Assembly: GCA_964495555.1 (NCBI GenBank)
Contig: CAZBWA010000004.1
Location: 6,330 to 70,329, forward strand
Reading direction: 5' to 3'
Length of the DNA: 64,000 nucleotides
Source: VGCC01 sp964495555
GTDB taxonomy: Bacteria; Actinomycetota; Actinomycetes; S36-B12
Positions 1 to 8,218 of the stretch are shown piece by piece. The notes below the pieces were generated by a model. The model was given only the letters and a program-made list of their open reading frames with translations. It did no database searches and was not told where the DNA came from. The position numbers were made by a program, and so were the translations under genes. Numbering within the stretch: position 1 is the first letter of the stretch; each line of letters begins with the position of its first letter.

Positions 1-992
1 TGCCACAGGTACAGCCCGTAGGACCGCTGCCCGATGAACCTCCAGGGTTGACTTCCGAGGAGCGCACCGAGTCCGATCGCCGGATGAGTCGCCATCATGA
101 TCAGGACGGCGACCACCGCGGAGAACACGAGGAATCCCCCGCGATACAGCAGCGGGGTGAACTCCGTCACCAGGATGTAGGCCCCGACGACGCAGGCCAG
201 AGCGAGGGCTCCCGTCCCCCAGAGTGCCGTGCGTGCACCGGTGGAGACGTGCTCGGGGAGTCTGCCCGGTCGCCACACAGTGGCGACAGCCGCTCCGAGG
301 AGTAATCCCGAGATGTGGGCGTCCGTGCCGAAGTAGACCCGGCTGGGGTCCGTGGGGACCGGCATGCCCGAGCGGACCGCGAGATAGGCCATCCACAGTG
401 ACGAAGCGACCGCGATTCCCAGCGCGACCCAGCGCACACCGCGGACTCCGACGGAACGCATGAGCACGAACAGCAGCAACGGCCACAGCAGGTAGAACTG
501 CTCTTCGATCGCAAGTGACCACAGGTGGGCAAGCAAAGGTGGGCGACCCGTGAACTCGAAGTAGGAGAGGTCGGCGACGATGTACCACCAGTTCGACACG
601 TAGAACAAGGACGCCAGAGCATCCGCGCGGAACCGGGGTGCCGCATCCTGGTAGATAAGGGCGACCGCGATACCGACCACGACGAGCATGAAGATGAGCG
701 CCGGCAGGAGACGTCGTGCGCGCCCGAGGTAGAACCGTCCGAAATCGATCGTTCCGCGGGCGCGGAATTGCTCCAGGAGGAGCGTGGTGATCAAGAATCC
801 ACTGAGGACGAAGAACACGTCGACGCCCAGGAATCCGCCCGGGACGGCATCGACTCCGCCGTGGTAGAGCAGGACCCCGATGATGGCGAGGGCGCGCACG
901 CCGTCGAGCCCGGGCTGGTAGCCGAGTTCGCCCGCGCGACGACCTCGGTCGAGGGTCCAGGGGATGCGACCTGCAGATGCCCCGTCGCTCAC
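1..992 (-). CDS. Acyltransferase-3 family membrane protein (3' end outside window)
   Basis: A membrane-embedded O-acyltransferase of the OafA/YrhL type, which moves acyl groups onto cell-surface glycans or lipids; the substrate cannot be told. Reading down from a GTG at 992, the protein has the family's opening segment (LDGVRALAIIGVLLYH, with the conserved His), then VDVFFVLSGFLITTLLL, an RRLLPAL motif and the HLWSLAIEEQFYLLWPLL block, followed by more hydrophobic helices. About 330 residues are visible; the C-terminal part continues beyond base 1. The GTG overlaps the TGA of the epimerase gene by four bases (GTGA), so the two are probably co-transcribed and translationally coupled. No functional link to the epimerase is evident. 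Confidence 0.88.
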   Translation of the reverse strand, partial: MSDGASAGRIPWTLDRGRRAGELGYQPGLDGVRALAIIGVLLYHGGVDAVPGGFLGVDVFFVLSGFLITTLLLEQFRARGTIDFGRFYLGRARRLLPALIFMLVVVGIAVALIYQDAAPRFRADALASLFYVSNWWYIVADLSYFEFTGRPPLLAHLWSLAIEEQFYLLWPLLLFVLMRSVGVRGVRWVALGIAVASSLWMAYLAVRSGMPVPTDPSRVYFGTDAHISGLLLGAAVATVWRPGRLPEHVSTGARTALWGTGALALACVVGAYILVTEFTPLLYRGGFLVFSAVVAVLIMMATHPAIGLGALLGSQPWRFIGQRSYGLYLW

Positions 993-1423
993 TTCGCCAT
1001 GGTAGGCGGGGCGGGCTGCACTAATTCGATGAGAACACCGCCGGTGTCCTTCGGATGCGTGAAGTTCACCAACGATCCGGCGGTACCTACCCTCGGCTCG
1101 TCGTAGAGCACGCGAACCCCGCGTGAGCGCAGGTGCTCGGCGGCCTGGCGCACGTCGCGCACCGTGTAGGCGAGCTGCTGGACACCGGGGCCCGTGTGCT
1201 CCAGGAAGCGCCCGATCGGGGAGTCGGGGCGCAGGGGTGCGAGGAGTTGGATGAAGGAACCGGAGTCCCCGACGGCCAGCATGGCCTCCTCCACGCCCTG
1301 ATCCTCGTTGGACTCGCGATGCGTGACTTCCATGCCGAACATCGTGCGATGGAAGTCGATGGCCGCGTCCAGATCGGCGACGGCGATACCGACGTGGTCG
1401 ATGGCGAGCACCCAGGACTCCAT
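989..1423 (-). CDS. mce: Methylmalonyl-CoA epimerase
   Basis: VOC-superfamily enzyme of 144 residues that interconverts (2R)- and (2S)-methylmalonyl-CoA in propionate metabolism. It starts MESWVLAIDHVGIAVADLD, with the first metal-ligand His at residue 10, and ends with the conserved HPKDTGGVLIELVQP block carrying the C-terminal Glu ligand. Where many family members have GxxHHxAF, this one has GPGVQQLAYTV, so a usual His ligand is Gln; I recall the same in other actinobacterial homologues. The ATG at 1423 is chosen because CACGAT lies exactly 7 bases upstream, as in the window's leaderless genes; the ATG at 1432 would overlap that element. The divergent neighbour is meaB, which serves the next enzyme of the pathway (methylmalonyl-CoA mutase, not in view). 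Confidence 0.88.
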   Translation of the reverse strand: MESWVLAIDHVGIAVADLDAAIDFHRTMFGMEVTHRESNEDQGVEEAMLAVGDSGSFIQLLAPLRPDSPIGRFLEHTGPGVQQLAYTVRDVRQAAEHLRSRGVRVLYDEPRVGTAGSLVNFTHPKDTGGVLIELVQPAPPTMAK

Positions 1424-1430
1424 GTGCGTC

Positions 1431-1463
1431 ATCGTGGCACCCGGGGCGGAGGCCCTGCATGAT
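1431..1463. promoter_or_regulatory. Divergent leaderless promoters for epimerase and meaB
   Basis: On the minus strand CACGAT (1436-1431) is followed by 7 bases and the epimerase ATG. On the plus strand CATGAT (1458-1463) is followed by 6 bases and the meaB GTG. Both fit NAnnnT at leaderless spacing. No clear -35 is seen. Confidence 0.5.
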
Positions 1464-1469
1464 GGGGTC

Positions 1470-2429
1470 GTGGATTCGGACGCCGCTCTCGCCCAGGGAG
1501 TGCGGTCCGGAGGCGTCCGAGAGTTGGCCCGCGCCATCACCGCCATCGAGAACTCGCCGACGGGGGCCCCGGGTCTCCTCGACGCACTCGGCTCACCTGA
1601 TCGGCCCGCGCACGTCCTCGGTATCACGGGCGCGCCCGGGGTGGGCAAGTCGACGATGACGTCTGCGCTGGTACGTGCCTACCGCCTGCGGGAGAAGCGC
1701 GTCGCGGTGATCGCCGTGGACCCCTCTTCCCCCTTCTCTGGCGGTGCGCTTCTCGGAGATCGCATACGCATGCAGGAGCACTCCGGTGACCCCGGCGTAT
1801 ACATCCGCTCCATGGCCTCCCGCGGCCATCTGGGTGGGTTGAACGCAGCCATCGGACCTGTCCTGCGTGTCTGTGAGGTCGCGGGCTTCGACGCGGTGAT
1901 CCTCGAGACGGTCGGCGTGGGACAGTCCGAGGTCGAGGTCGCGGCTGCCGCGGATACGACGCTCGTGCTCATCGCGCCGGGCATGGGCGATGGGATCCAG
2001 GCGGCGAAGGCGGGCATCCTGGAGATCGGGGACATCTTCGTGGTGAACAAGGCCGATCGTGATGGTGCTTCGACCACCGCGCGCGAGTTACGACACATGA
2101 TCGCCCTCGGTGAGCGGTTGCCACAGGAGTGGGAGCCGCCTGTCCACATGACCGTGGCGAGCACGGGTGACGGCATCGAGGACGTCGTCCTCGCGGCGGA
2201 CGAGCACCTGCAGTGGCTCATCGACACCGGCAACCTCGCCCGACGCAGGGAAGTGCGTGCGCGCGAGGAGATCTTGGACACCGCCTCGGCGCTCGTCCGC
2301 GCCGAACTCCTGGAGGACCGTCGGGGCGTCGACTCCCTCGCGTCCGAGGTGGCCGGTGGGCGCATGACCGCTTTCGAGGCCGCCCAGCGTCTCCTTGAGG
2401 AGGGACCACCCGGCAGAATGGACGCGTGA
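1470..2429 (+). CDS. meaB: MeaB-type G3E GTPase, methylmalonyl-CoA mutase chaperone
   Basis: GTPase of 319 residues that loads and protects adenosylcobalamin in methylmalonyl-CoA mutase. The P-loop GAPGVGKST is at residues 54-62, followed by VAVIAVDPSSPFSGGALLGDRIRM, the MASRGHLGG segment, the LETVGVGQSEVEVA switch region and the VNKADRDGA base-recognition motif, in family order. The GTG at 1470 is preferred to any upstream in-frame ATG because it gives the usual family length and sits 6 bases after CATGAT; upstream codons would run into the epimerase gene on the other strand. Its stop overlaps the thioredoxin gene by four bases. The divergent epimerase supports a role in propionyl-CoA metabolism, although mutase genes are not in the window. 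Confidence 0.93.
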   Translation: MDSDAALAQGVRSGGVRELARAITAIENSPTGAPGLLDALGSPDRPAHVLGITGAPGVGKSTMTSALVRAYRLREKRVAVIAVDPSSPFSGGALLGDRIRMQEHSGDPGVYIRSMASRGHLGGLNAAIGPVLRVCEVAGFDAVILETVGVGQSEVEVAAAADTTLVLIAPGMGDGIQAAKAGILEIGDIFVVNKADRDGASTTARELRHMIALGERLPQEWEPPVHMTVASTGDGIEDVVLAADEHLQWLIDTGNLARRREVRAREEILDTASALVRAELLEDRRGVDSLASEVAGGRMTAFEAAQRLLEEGPPGRMDA

Positions 2430-3322
2430 ACAAGCCCGGATTCAACGTCGCCGGAGCTGTCGACCTCGCGGCCCTCGCATCGACGAGACAGAACAAGGCT
2501 CGTGCAGATGCAGCTCTCGCCCACGCACCCGACGGTCTGGTGTTCGATGCGACCACGGCGACCTTCGCCACCGATGTCATCGAGCGCTCGATGACCGTCC
2601 CCGTCGTGCTCGATCTCTGGGCCACCTGGTGCGCTCCGTGCACGCAACTCTCGCCGATCTTGGAGAAGCTCGCCGTGGACTACGGGGGCCGCTGGGTCCT
2701 CGCCAAGGTCGATGTGGATGCAGAGCAGCAGATTGCTGCGGCATTCCAGGTGCAGTCCATCCCTTCGGTCTTCGCTGTCATCAAGGGCCAACCGGTTCCC
2801 CTGTTCCAGGGCGCCTACCCGGAAGCACAGATCCGTCAGATCCTCGACGAGGTGTTGCGCGTTGCTGCCGAGCAGGGAGTCACGGGCACTCTCGCGCCGA
2901 CGGAGCCGGACGCAGCAGAGCCCGAAGTGCCGGTGGACCCGCGCATCGAGCGCGCGACGGCGGCGATCGATGCGGGGGACTGGGACTCCGCACGCACCGC
3001 CTACCAGGAGTTGCTGACGCAGAATCCCCAGGATGCAGACGCCCTCGCGGGGATCGCGCTCGTCGGAGTCTTGGAGCGCACGGCGTCGGGATCCGCCCCC
3101 GTCGATCCGTCAACGGTCTCGGACCTGTTGTCCGCCGCGGATTTCGCGATCGCTGCCGGCGACTTCGCCCGGGCTTTCGACCTGGGTATCGCCGCTGTCC
3201 AGGCATCCACGGGTGACGAGCGCGAAGCCGCGCGGACCCGGGTCGTGGAGTACTTCGCGATCGCTGGAGACGATCCCGCAGTGCCTCGAGCGCGGACGCG
3301 CTTAGCCAGCGCCCTGTTCTAG
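2426..3322 (+). CDS. cnoX: CnoX/YbbN-like thioredoxin with TPR region
   Basis: Protein of 298 residues with a thioredoxin fold at roughly residues 35-150 (LDLWATWCAPCTQLSPIL, active-site Cys69 and Cys72; cis-Pro in the QSIPSVF segment). An acidic linker and a helical TPR-like domain from about residue 170 follow (RIERATAAIDAGDWDSARTA, FAIAAGDFARAF). This is the architecture of YbbN/CnoX, a cytosolic chaperone-redoxin that protects proteins under oxidative or chlorine stress. Unlike E. coli CnoX, which lacks a full CxxC, this protein keeps WCAPC and may be redox active. It starts with a GTG that overlaps the meaB stop (GTGA). Its TAG overlaps the convergent glgB stop. Confidence 0.85.
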   Translation: MNKPGFNVAGAVDLAALASTRQNKARADAALAHAPDGLVFDATTATFATDVIERSMTVPVVLDLWATWCAPCTQLSPILEKLAVDYGGRWVLAKVDVDAEQQIAAAFQVQSIPSVFAVIKGQPVPLFQGAYPEAQIRQILDEVLRVAAEQGVTGTLAPTEPDAAEPEVPVDPRIERATAAIDAGDWDSARTAYQELLTQNPQDADALAGIALVGVLERTASGSAPVDPSTVSDLLSAADFAIAAGDFARAFDLGIAAVQASTGDEREAARTRVVEYFAIAGDDPAVPRARTRLASALF

Positions 3323-5475
3323 TCCGGGGACGTGAGGTAGCAGGCCGCCAGGGGCGGAAGCATGATCGTCGCGTGCGCGCGGCCTTCTGGTGATGGAGTT
3401 GCGGTCACCATTCCCGCATTGCCCAGGTCCGTCCCGCCATAGCGCGATGAGTCGGTGTTGAGCACCTCGCGCCACTGTCCCGGCCGGGGTAACTCGAGCT
3501 GATGGTCCGGCCGTGGAACCGGCGACAGGTTGACGGCGATCGCCATGCAGCCACCGTGCGCATCCCACCTCAGCCAACTGAAGACGTTCTCCGCCGAGTT
3601 GTCGGCCTCGATCCATTGGAACCCGGAGGGGTCATCGTCCCGCTGCCAAAGGGCGGGGGAGTTTCGATAGACACGGTTGAGGTCGCAGACCATGTGGAGG
3701 ATGCCGTCATGTTCGGGATAGTCGAGCAGCCACCACTCGAGCCCGTTCTCGCTGCTCCACTCCGTGGATTGGGCGAACTCCGAACCCATGAAGAGCAGCT
3801 TCTTCCCTGGATGCGCCCACATGTAGGCGAGATAGGCACGCAGGTTGGCCAGCTCCTGCCACCGGTCACCGGGCATCCGGCCCACGAGCGAGCCCTTGCC
3901 GTGGACCACTTCGTCGTGCGAGAAGGGGAGCACAAACCGCTCGCTGTAGGCATACATCATCGCGAACGTCATCTCGGTGTGGTGAAACGCGCGGTGAATC
4001 GGCTCGCGGCGCATGTATCCCAGCGAGTCGTGCATCCAGCCCATGTTCCATTTGAATCCGAATCCGAGACCGCCCACATCCGTGGGGGCGGTGACCCCAG
4101 CCCATGCGGTCGATTCCTCCGCGATGGTGACCACCCCCGGAACCCTCCGGTAGACAGTCGCGTTCATCTCCTGCAGGAATCGCACGGCGTCGAGGTTCTC
4201 GCGACCCCCATGGACGTTCGGTGTCCAGTCGCCTTCACGGCGGGAGTAGTCGAGATAGAGCATCGATGCGACCGCGTCCACGCGGAGCCCGTCGATGTGG
4301 AACTCCTCGAGCCAGAACAGGGCATTGGCGACAAGGAAGTTGCGCACCTCGGGGCGTCCGAAGTCGAAGACGTACGTTCCCCAGTCCGGGTGCTCCCCCC
4401 GACGCGGATCGGGGTGCTCGTACAGGCAGGTCCCATCGAATCGGGCGAGTGCCCACTCGTCCTTGGGGAAGTGGGCGGGAACCCAGTCGATGAGGACACC
4501 GATCCCCGCCTGATGGAGGTGGTCGACGAGGAATCGGAAGTCGTCGGGGGAGCCGAAGCGTGCCGAGGGTGCGAAGTAGCCCGTCACCTGATAACCCCAC
4601 GATGGACCGTAGGGGTGCTCCGCAACGGGCAGCAGCTCCACGTGCGTGAAACCGGTGGTTCGGACGTAGTCGACGAGTTGGTGCGCGAGTTCCCGGTATG
4701 TGAGTCCGGGGCGCCACGAGCCGAGATGGACCTCGTAGATGGCCAGGGGTCCCCGATGCGGATCGCGGTCCGCACGGGCGGCCATCCATTCGTGGTCTTC
4801 CCACGCATAGCTCGACGTGAACACCACGGAGGCGGTGGCCGGTGGCGCCTCGGTCGCCTGTGCGCACGGATCGGCCTTCTCCCGCCACACACCGTCGCGA
4901 CCGAGGATCTGGAACTTGTACTTCGTCCCCTCCTCCACCCCGGGGACGAAGAGCTCCCAGACTCCCGAGGATCCGAGCGAGCGCATCGGATGACCGACAC
5001 CGGACCAGTGGTTGAAGTCGCCGACGACGCGCACGCCGATGGCATTCGGGGCCCACACGGCGAAGCAGGTGCCACGCACGTCCCCGAGTTCCGACGCGCA
5101 CGTGCGCACGTGCGCGCCGAGGTGGTTCCAGAGTTGCTCATGTCTGCCCTCCCCGAGGAGGTGCAGGTCGACGTCACCGAGCATCGGTAGATGGCGGTAG
5201 GGATCGTCGCGATGCTGGGCCCCCGTGGGGTAGCGGACATCGAGACGGTAGTCCGGGATCGTGGTCCGATCGAGGTATGCGACCCAGACGTCCCCGGACT
5301 CCCGCACCATGGGCCGGGACCCATCGGCCAGAACGAGGGTCACCTCCTGGGCCCCCGGCTGCAGGGTGCGGACCACGATCTGATCACCCTGCGTATGCGC
5401 GCCCAGGACGGCGTGGGGATCGTGATGTCTGCCTGCGACGACGCTGGCCACGGCGCTCGCCGGCGACGGTGTCAT
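3319..5475 (-). CDS. glgB: 1,4-alpha-glucan branching enzyme
   Basis: GH13 enzyme of 718 residues that makes alpha-1,6 branches in glycogen. An N-terminal pair of CBM48-type beta domains (HHDPHAVLGAH; CFAVWAPNAIGVRVVGDFN) precedes the catalytic barrel with GLRVDAVASMLYLDYSR (nucleophile Asp), TIAEESTAW (acid/base Glu) and LPFSHDEVVHGKGSL (third carboxylate). The ATG at 5475 (MTPSPASAVASV) fits the usual length; the longer upstream reading is low-complexity. The gene is divergent from glgP across about 140 bases, suggesting joint control of glycogen synthesis and breakdown. Its stop overlaps the stop of the upstream thioredoxin gene. Confidence 0.95.
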   Translation of the reverse strand: MTPSPASAVASVVAGRHHDPHAVLGAHTQGDQIVVRTLQPGAQEVTLVLADGSRPMVRESGDVWVAYLDRTTIPDYRLDVRYPTGAQHRDDPYRHLPMLGDVDLHLLGEGRHEQLWNHLGAHVRTCASELGDVRGTCFAVWAPNAIGVRVVGDFNHWSGVGHPMRSLGSSGVWELFVPGVEEGTKYKFQILGRDGVWREKADPCAQATEAPPATASVVFTSSYAWEDHEWMAARADRDPHRGPLAIYEVHLGSWRPGLTYRELAHQLVDYVRTTGFTHVELLPVAEHPYGPSWGYQVTGYFAPSARFGSPDDFRFLVDHLHQAGIGVLIDWVPAHFPKDEWALARFDGTCLYEHPDPRRGEHPDWGTYVFDFGRPEVRNFLVANALFWLEEFHIDGLRVDAVASMLYLDYSRREGDWTPNVHGGRENLDAVRFLQEMNATVYRRVPGVVTIAEESTAWAGVTAPTDVGGLGFGFKWNMGWMHDSLGYMRREPIHRAFHHTEMTFAMMYAYSERFVLPFSHDEVVHGKGSLVGRMPGDRWQELANLRAYLAYMWAHPGKKLLFMGSEFAQSTEWSSENGLEWWLLDYPEHDGILHMVCDLNRVYRNSPALWQRDDDPSGFQWIEADNSAENVFSWLRWDAHGGCMAIAVNLSPVPRPDHQLELPRPGQWREVLNTDSSRYGGTDLGNAGMVTATPSPEGRAHATIMLPPLAACYLTSPD

Positions 5476-5546
5476 CGCCCGGCGGCGGTCGTGGTGATCC
5501 TCGCCATGCGTCCAGCGTACGGTGCGAGAAGGGGCTGCAAATGATG

Positions 5547-5562
5547 CAACGTGATTACATTG
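5547..5562. promoter_or_regulatory. Imperfect palindrome between glgB and glgP (candidate operator)
   Basis: CAACGTGATTACATTG is an inverted repeat matching at 6 of 8 positions, in an A+T-richer patch of the glgB-glgP intergenic region. The size suits a LacI- or GntR-type regulator dimer. This is inference; no regulator gene lies nearby. Confidence 0.3.
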
Positions 5563-5604
5563 TGAACCGCGAGTTCGGACAGCGACCGGCGCCGGGATCC
5601 CGAC

Positions 5605-5610
5605 TACGGT
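5605..5610 (+). promoter_or_regulatory. Leaderless -10 of glgP
   Basis: TACGGT followed by 7 bases and a GTG. The spacing favours the GTG at 5618 as the glgP start over the in-frame GTG at 5609. Confidence 0.45.
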
Positions 5611-5617
5611 GACGCAT

Positions 5618-8218
5618 GTGAAGGCCATTCGTCGCATCACCATCCGCAACGTGCTTCCGGAGAATCTCCGCGTCCTGGAGCCCCTCGCCCTGAACCTTCG
5701 GTGGTCGTGGCACCCGTCCACCCGCGATCTGTTCCAGTCGATCGACGGGGAACTGTGGCGGGCGTGCGGACAGGATCCGCTGCGACTCCTGGGGGAGGTC
5801 TCCTCCGCGCGCCTGGAGGAGTTGAGCGCTGACGGTGGATTCGTCGGGTGGGCCCACGCGGTCTACTCCGATCTCCAGGAGTACCTCGGATCGTCGCGCT
5901 GGTTCCAGGGGGAGCATGCAGACGAATGTTCGGGCGTCGCCTACTTCTCGCCCGAGTACGGCATCACGGGAGTCCTGCCGCAGTACTCGGGCGGCCTGGG
6001 CATCCTGGCCGGTGACCACCTGAAGAGTGCGAGCGATCTCGGAGTACCGATCATCGGGATCGGCCTCTTCTATCGCAGCGGCTATTTCCGTCAGTCCCTG
6101 TCCTGGGACGGGTGGCAGGTCGAGCAGTACCCGGTATGCGATCCCGAAGGCACGCCGGTGACGTTGCTGCGCGAGCACGACGGAAGTCCCGCCAAGGTGG
6201 GGGTGGGTCTCCCCGGGCATCGCACGCTGGCGGCGCGCATCTGGGTCGCACAGGTGGGTCGGATCCCCCTGCTCCTCCTCGATTCGGATGTCGAGGAGAA
6301 CGCGGCGGCGGAGCGCGCAGTCACCGACCGTCTCTACGGCGGTGGAGGTGAGTACCGCCTCCAGCAGGAGATGCTGCTCGGCATCGGGGGCGTCCGTGCG
6401 CTGCGGACGTATTGCAGGATCGCTGGATCACCGGAGCCGAACGTGTTCCACAGCAACGAGGGCCACGCCGGATTCCTCGGCATCGAGCGGATCCGCGAGG
6501 TCATCGATGGGGATCCGGGCATGGGATTCGCCGCCGCACTCGAGGCTGTGCGTGCGGGAACGGTCTTCACGACCCACACCCCCGTTCCCGCGGGGATCGA
6601 TCGCTTCCCCGTCTCGCTCATCGAGGAGTACTTCGGAGGGGACAACGCCGTCCCCGTAGTCCCGGTCGAGGACGTCGTGGCCCTCGGGCGGGAGACGTAT
6701 GCCGGAGGCGATCCAGAAACGTTCAACATGGCGGTCATGGGACTTCGTCTCGCCGGACGCGCCAATGGCGTGAGTCTCCTGCACGGCGAGGTCTCTCGAG
6801 CGATGTTCGCGGGCCTCTGGCCCGGGTTCGAAGGGCCGGACGTCCCCATCACCTCGATCACGAACGGCGTGCACGCCCCCACGTGGGTGGCCCGTCCCAT
6901 GGCCGAGCTGGTGGAGCAGATGGCGGGCCCGGGCCACCTCGACGATGCAGTCGGATGGGAACGTGTGGCCGACGTTGCCGATGACCGGCTCTGGTCCACG
7001 AAGCGTGCGTTGCGCGAAGAGCTGGTGCACGACGCTAGGCGTCGCCTCCGCGACTCCTGGCGCGCGCGCGGTGCATCCGAGGGGGATCTGGGATGGGTGG
7101 ACGGGGCTCTCGATCCGGACGTGCTCACGATCGGCTTCGCACGGCGGGTCCCCTCATACAAACGCCTGACCCTGATGCTGCGCGACCGTGACCGGTTGCG
7201 TGCGCTGCTGACCGATCCTGCGAGGCCGATCCAACTCGTCATCGCGGGTAAGTCGCACCCGAACGACGATGGAGGCAAGCGCCTGATCCAACAGCTCGTC
7301 CAGTTCGCCGATGAGCACGATGTCCGGCACCGCATCGTCTTCCTGCCCGATTACGACATGGCGATGGCGACGACCCTCTACCCCGGTTGCGATGTCTGGC
7401 TCAACAACCCGATTCGTCCGCTGGAGGCGAGTGGTACCTCGGGCATGAAGGCCGCATTGAACGGCGCGCTCAACCTCTCGATCATGGATGGGTGGTGGGA
7501 CGAGTGGTTCGACGGTCAGAACGGTTGGGCCATCCCCTCGGCAGACCGGGTGGATGATCCTGATCGACGTGACGACATGGAGGCGGCCGCCCTCTACGAC
7601 CTCATCGCATCTGTCGTCGCGCCGATGTTCTACGAGCGTGATGAGCGAGGGGTGCCCGTCCGCTGGTTGGAGATGGTGCGTCACACCCTCGGCACTCTGG
7701 GTCCGAAAGTGTTGGCCACCCGGATGGTGCGTGAGTATGTCACCCGTCTCTACCTGCCGGCAGCAGTCGGCGCCGACCGAGTGTCACGCGATGGCTACGC
7801 GGGCGCGCGTGCGCTCGCGGAGTGGAAGGCCCGTGTGCGTTCCGCGTGGACGGGGGTGCGCGTCGAGCACGTCGAGGCGCATGGTCCCACCGATGCCCCG
7901 ACCCTCGGCGATACCGTGACGATTCGCGCATCGGTGGCACTGGGGGAGTTGACACCTGCCGATGTCACCGTGCAGGTCGTTGCGGGAACGGTCGACGCCG
8001 ACGACGTCCTCCGCGATCCCGAGTTCCATCCGATGGAGGCGGTCGAGCACAACGACGGCCGGGGATGGGTGTTCGAGACACGGTTGACCCTGACTCGCAA
8101 TGGAACCCTTGGCTACTCCGTGCGCGCTCTCCCGCACCATGAGGGCTTGACGTCCGGCGCAGAGTTGGGACTGGTGGCGAGTCCAGCGGCAGGGGAGCCC
8201 GAACTCATCCTCCGCTAG
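5618..8218 (+). CDS. glgP: Alpha-glucan (glycogen) phosphorylase, actinobacterial type
   Basis: GT35 enzyme of 866 residues that releases glucose-1-phosphate from alpha-1,4-glucan using PLP. The N-terminal DUF3417-like region (LNLRWSWHPSTRDLFQSID) is typical of the alpha-glucan phosphorylase family found in Actinobacteria. The pattern VAYFSPEYGI, the substrate loop VFHSNEGHAGFLGIERI and the PLP-lysine region EASGTSGMKAALNGALNLS follow in order. An extra beta-rich C-terminal segment (about residues 750-866) is also usual for this subfamily. The start is taken at GTG 5618 for its leaderless spacing; GTG 5609 would add three residues. It converges on glgX with a 14-base overlap of the 3' ends, and together with glgX would depolymerise glycogen. 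Confidence 0.95.
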   Translation: MKAIRRITIRNVLPENLRVLEPLALNLRWSWHPSTRDLFQSIDGELWRACGQDPLRLLGEVSSARLEELSADGGFVGWAHAVYSDLQEYLGSSRWFQGEHADECSGVAYFSPEYGITGVLPQYSGGLGILAGDHLKSASDLGVPIIGIGLFYRSGYFRQSLSWDGWQVEQYPVCDPEGTPVTLLREHDGSPAKVGVGLPGHRTLAARIWVAQVGRIPLLLLDSDVEENAAAERAVTDRLYGGGGEYRLQQEMLLGIGGVRALRTYCRIAGSPEPNVFHSNEGHAGFLGIERIREVIDGDPGMGFAAALEAVRAGTVFTTHTPVPAGIDRFPVSLIEEYFGGDNAVPVVPVEDVVALGRETYAGGDPETFNMAVMGLRLAGRANGVSLLHGEVSRAMFAGLWPGFEGPDVPITSITNGVHAPTWVARPMAELVEQMAGPGHLDDAVGWERVADVADDRLWSTKRALREELVHDARRRLRDSWRARGASEGDLGWVDGALDPDVLTIGFARRVPSYKRLTLMLRDRDRLRALLTDPARPIQLVIAGKSHPNDDGGKRLIQQLVQFADEHDVRHRIVFLPDYDMAMATTLYPGCDVWLNNPIRPLEASGTSGMKAALNGALNLSIMDGWWDEWFDGQNGWAIPSADRVDDPDRRDDMEAAALYDLIASVVAPMFYERDERGVPVRWLEMVRHTLGTLGPKVLATRMVREYVTRLYLPAAVGADRVSRDGYAGARALAEWKARVRSAWTGVRVEHVEAHGPTDAPTLGDTVTIRASVALGELTPADVTVQVVAGTVDADDVLRDPEFHPMEAVEHNDGRGWVFETRLTLTRNGTLGYSVRALPHHEGLTSGAELGLVASPAAGEPELILR

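Noticed and set aside
1430..1432. ATG at 1432 as the epimerase start
   Set aside because: It overlaps the CACGAT element that is 7 bases from the ATG at 1423; the shorter start also matches the family.
3502..5190. A 562-residue plus-strand frame inside glgB
   Set aside because: Antisense to a strong GH13 gene with all catalytic motifs; no promoter or family match.
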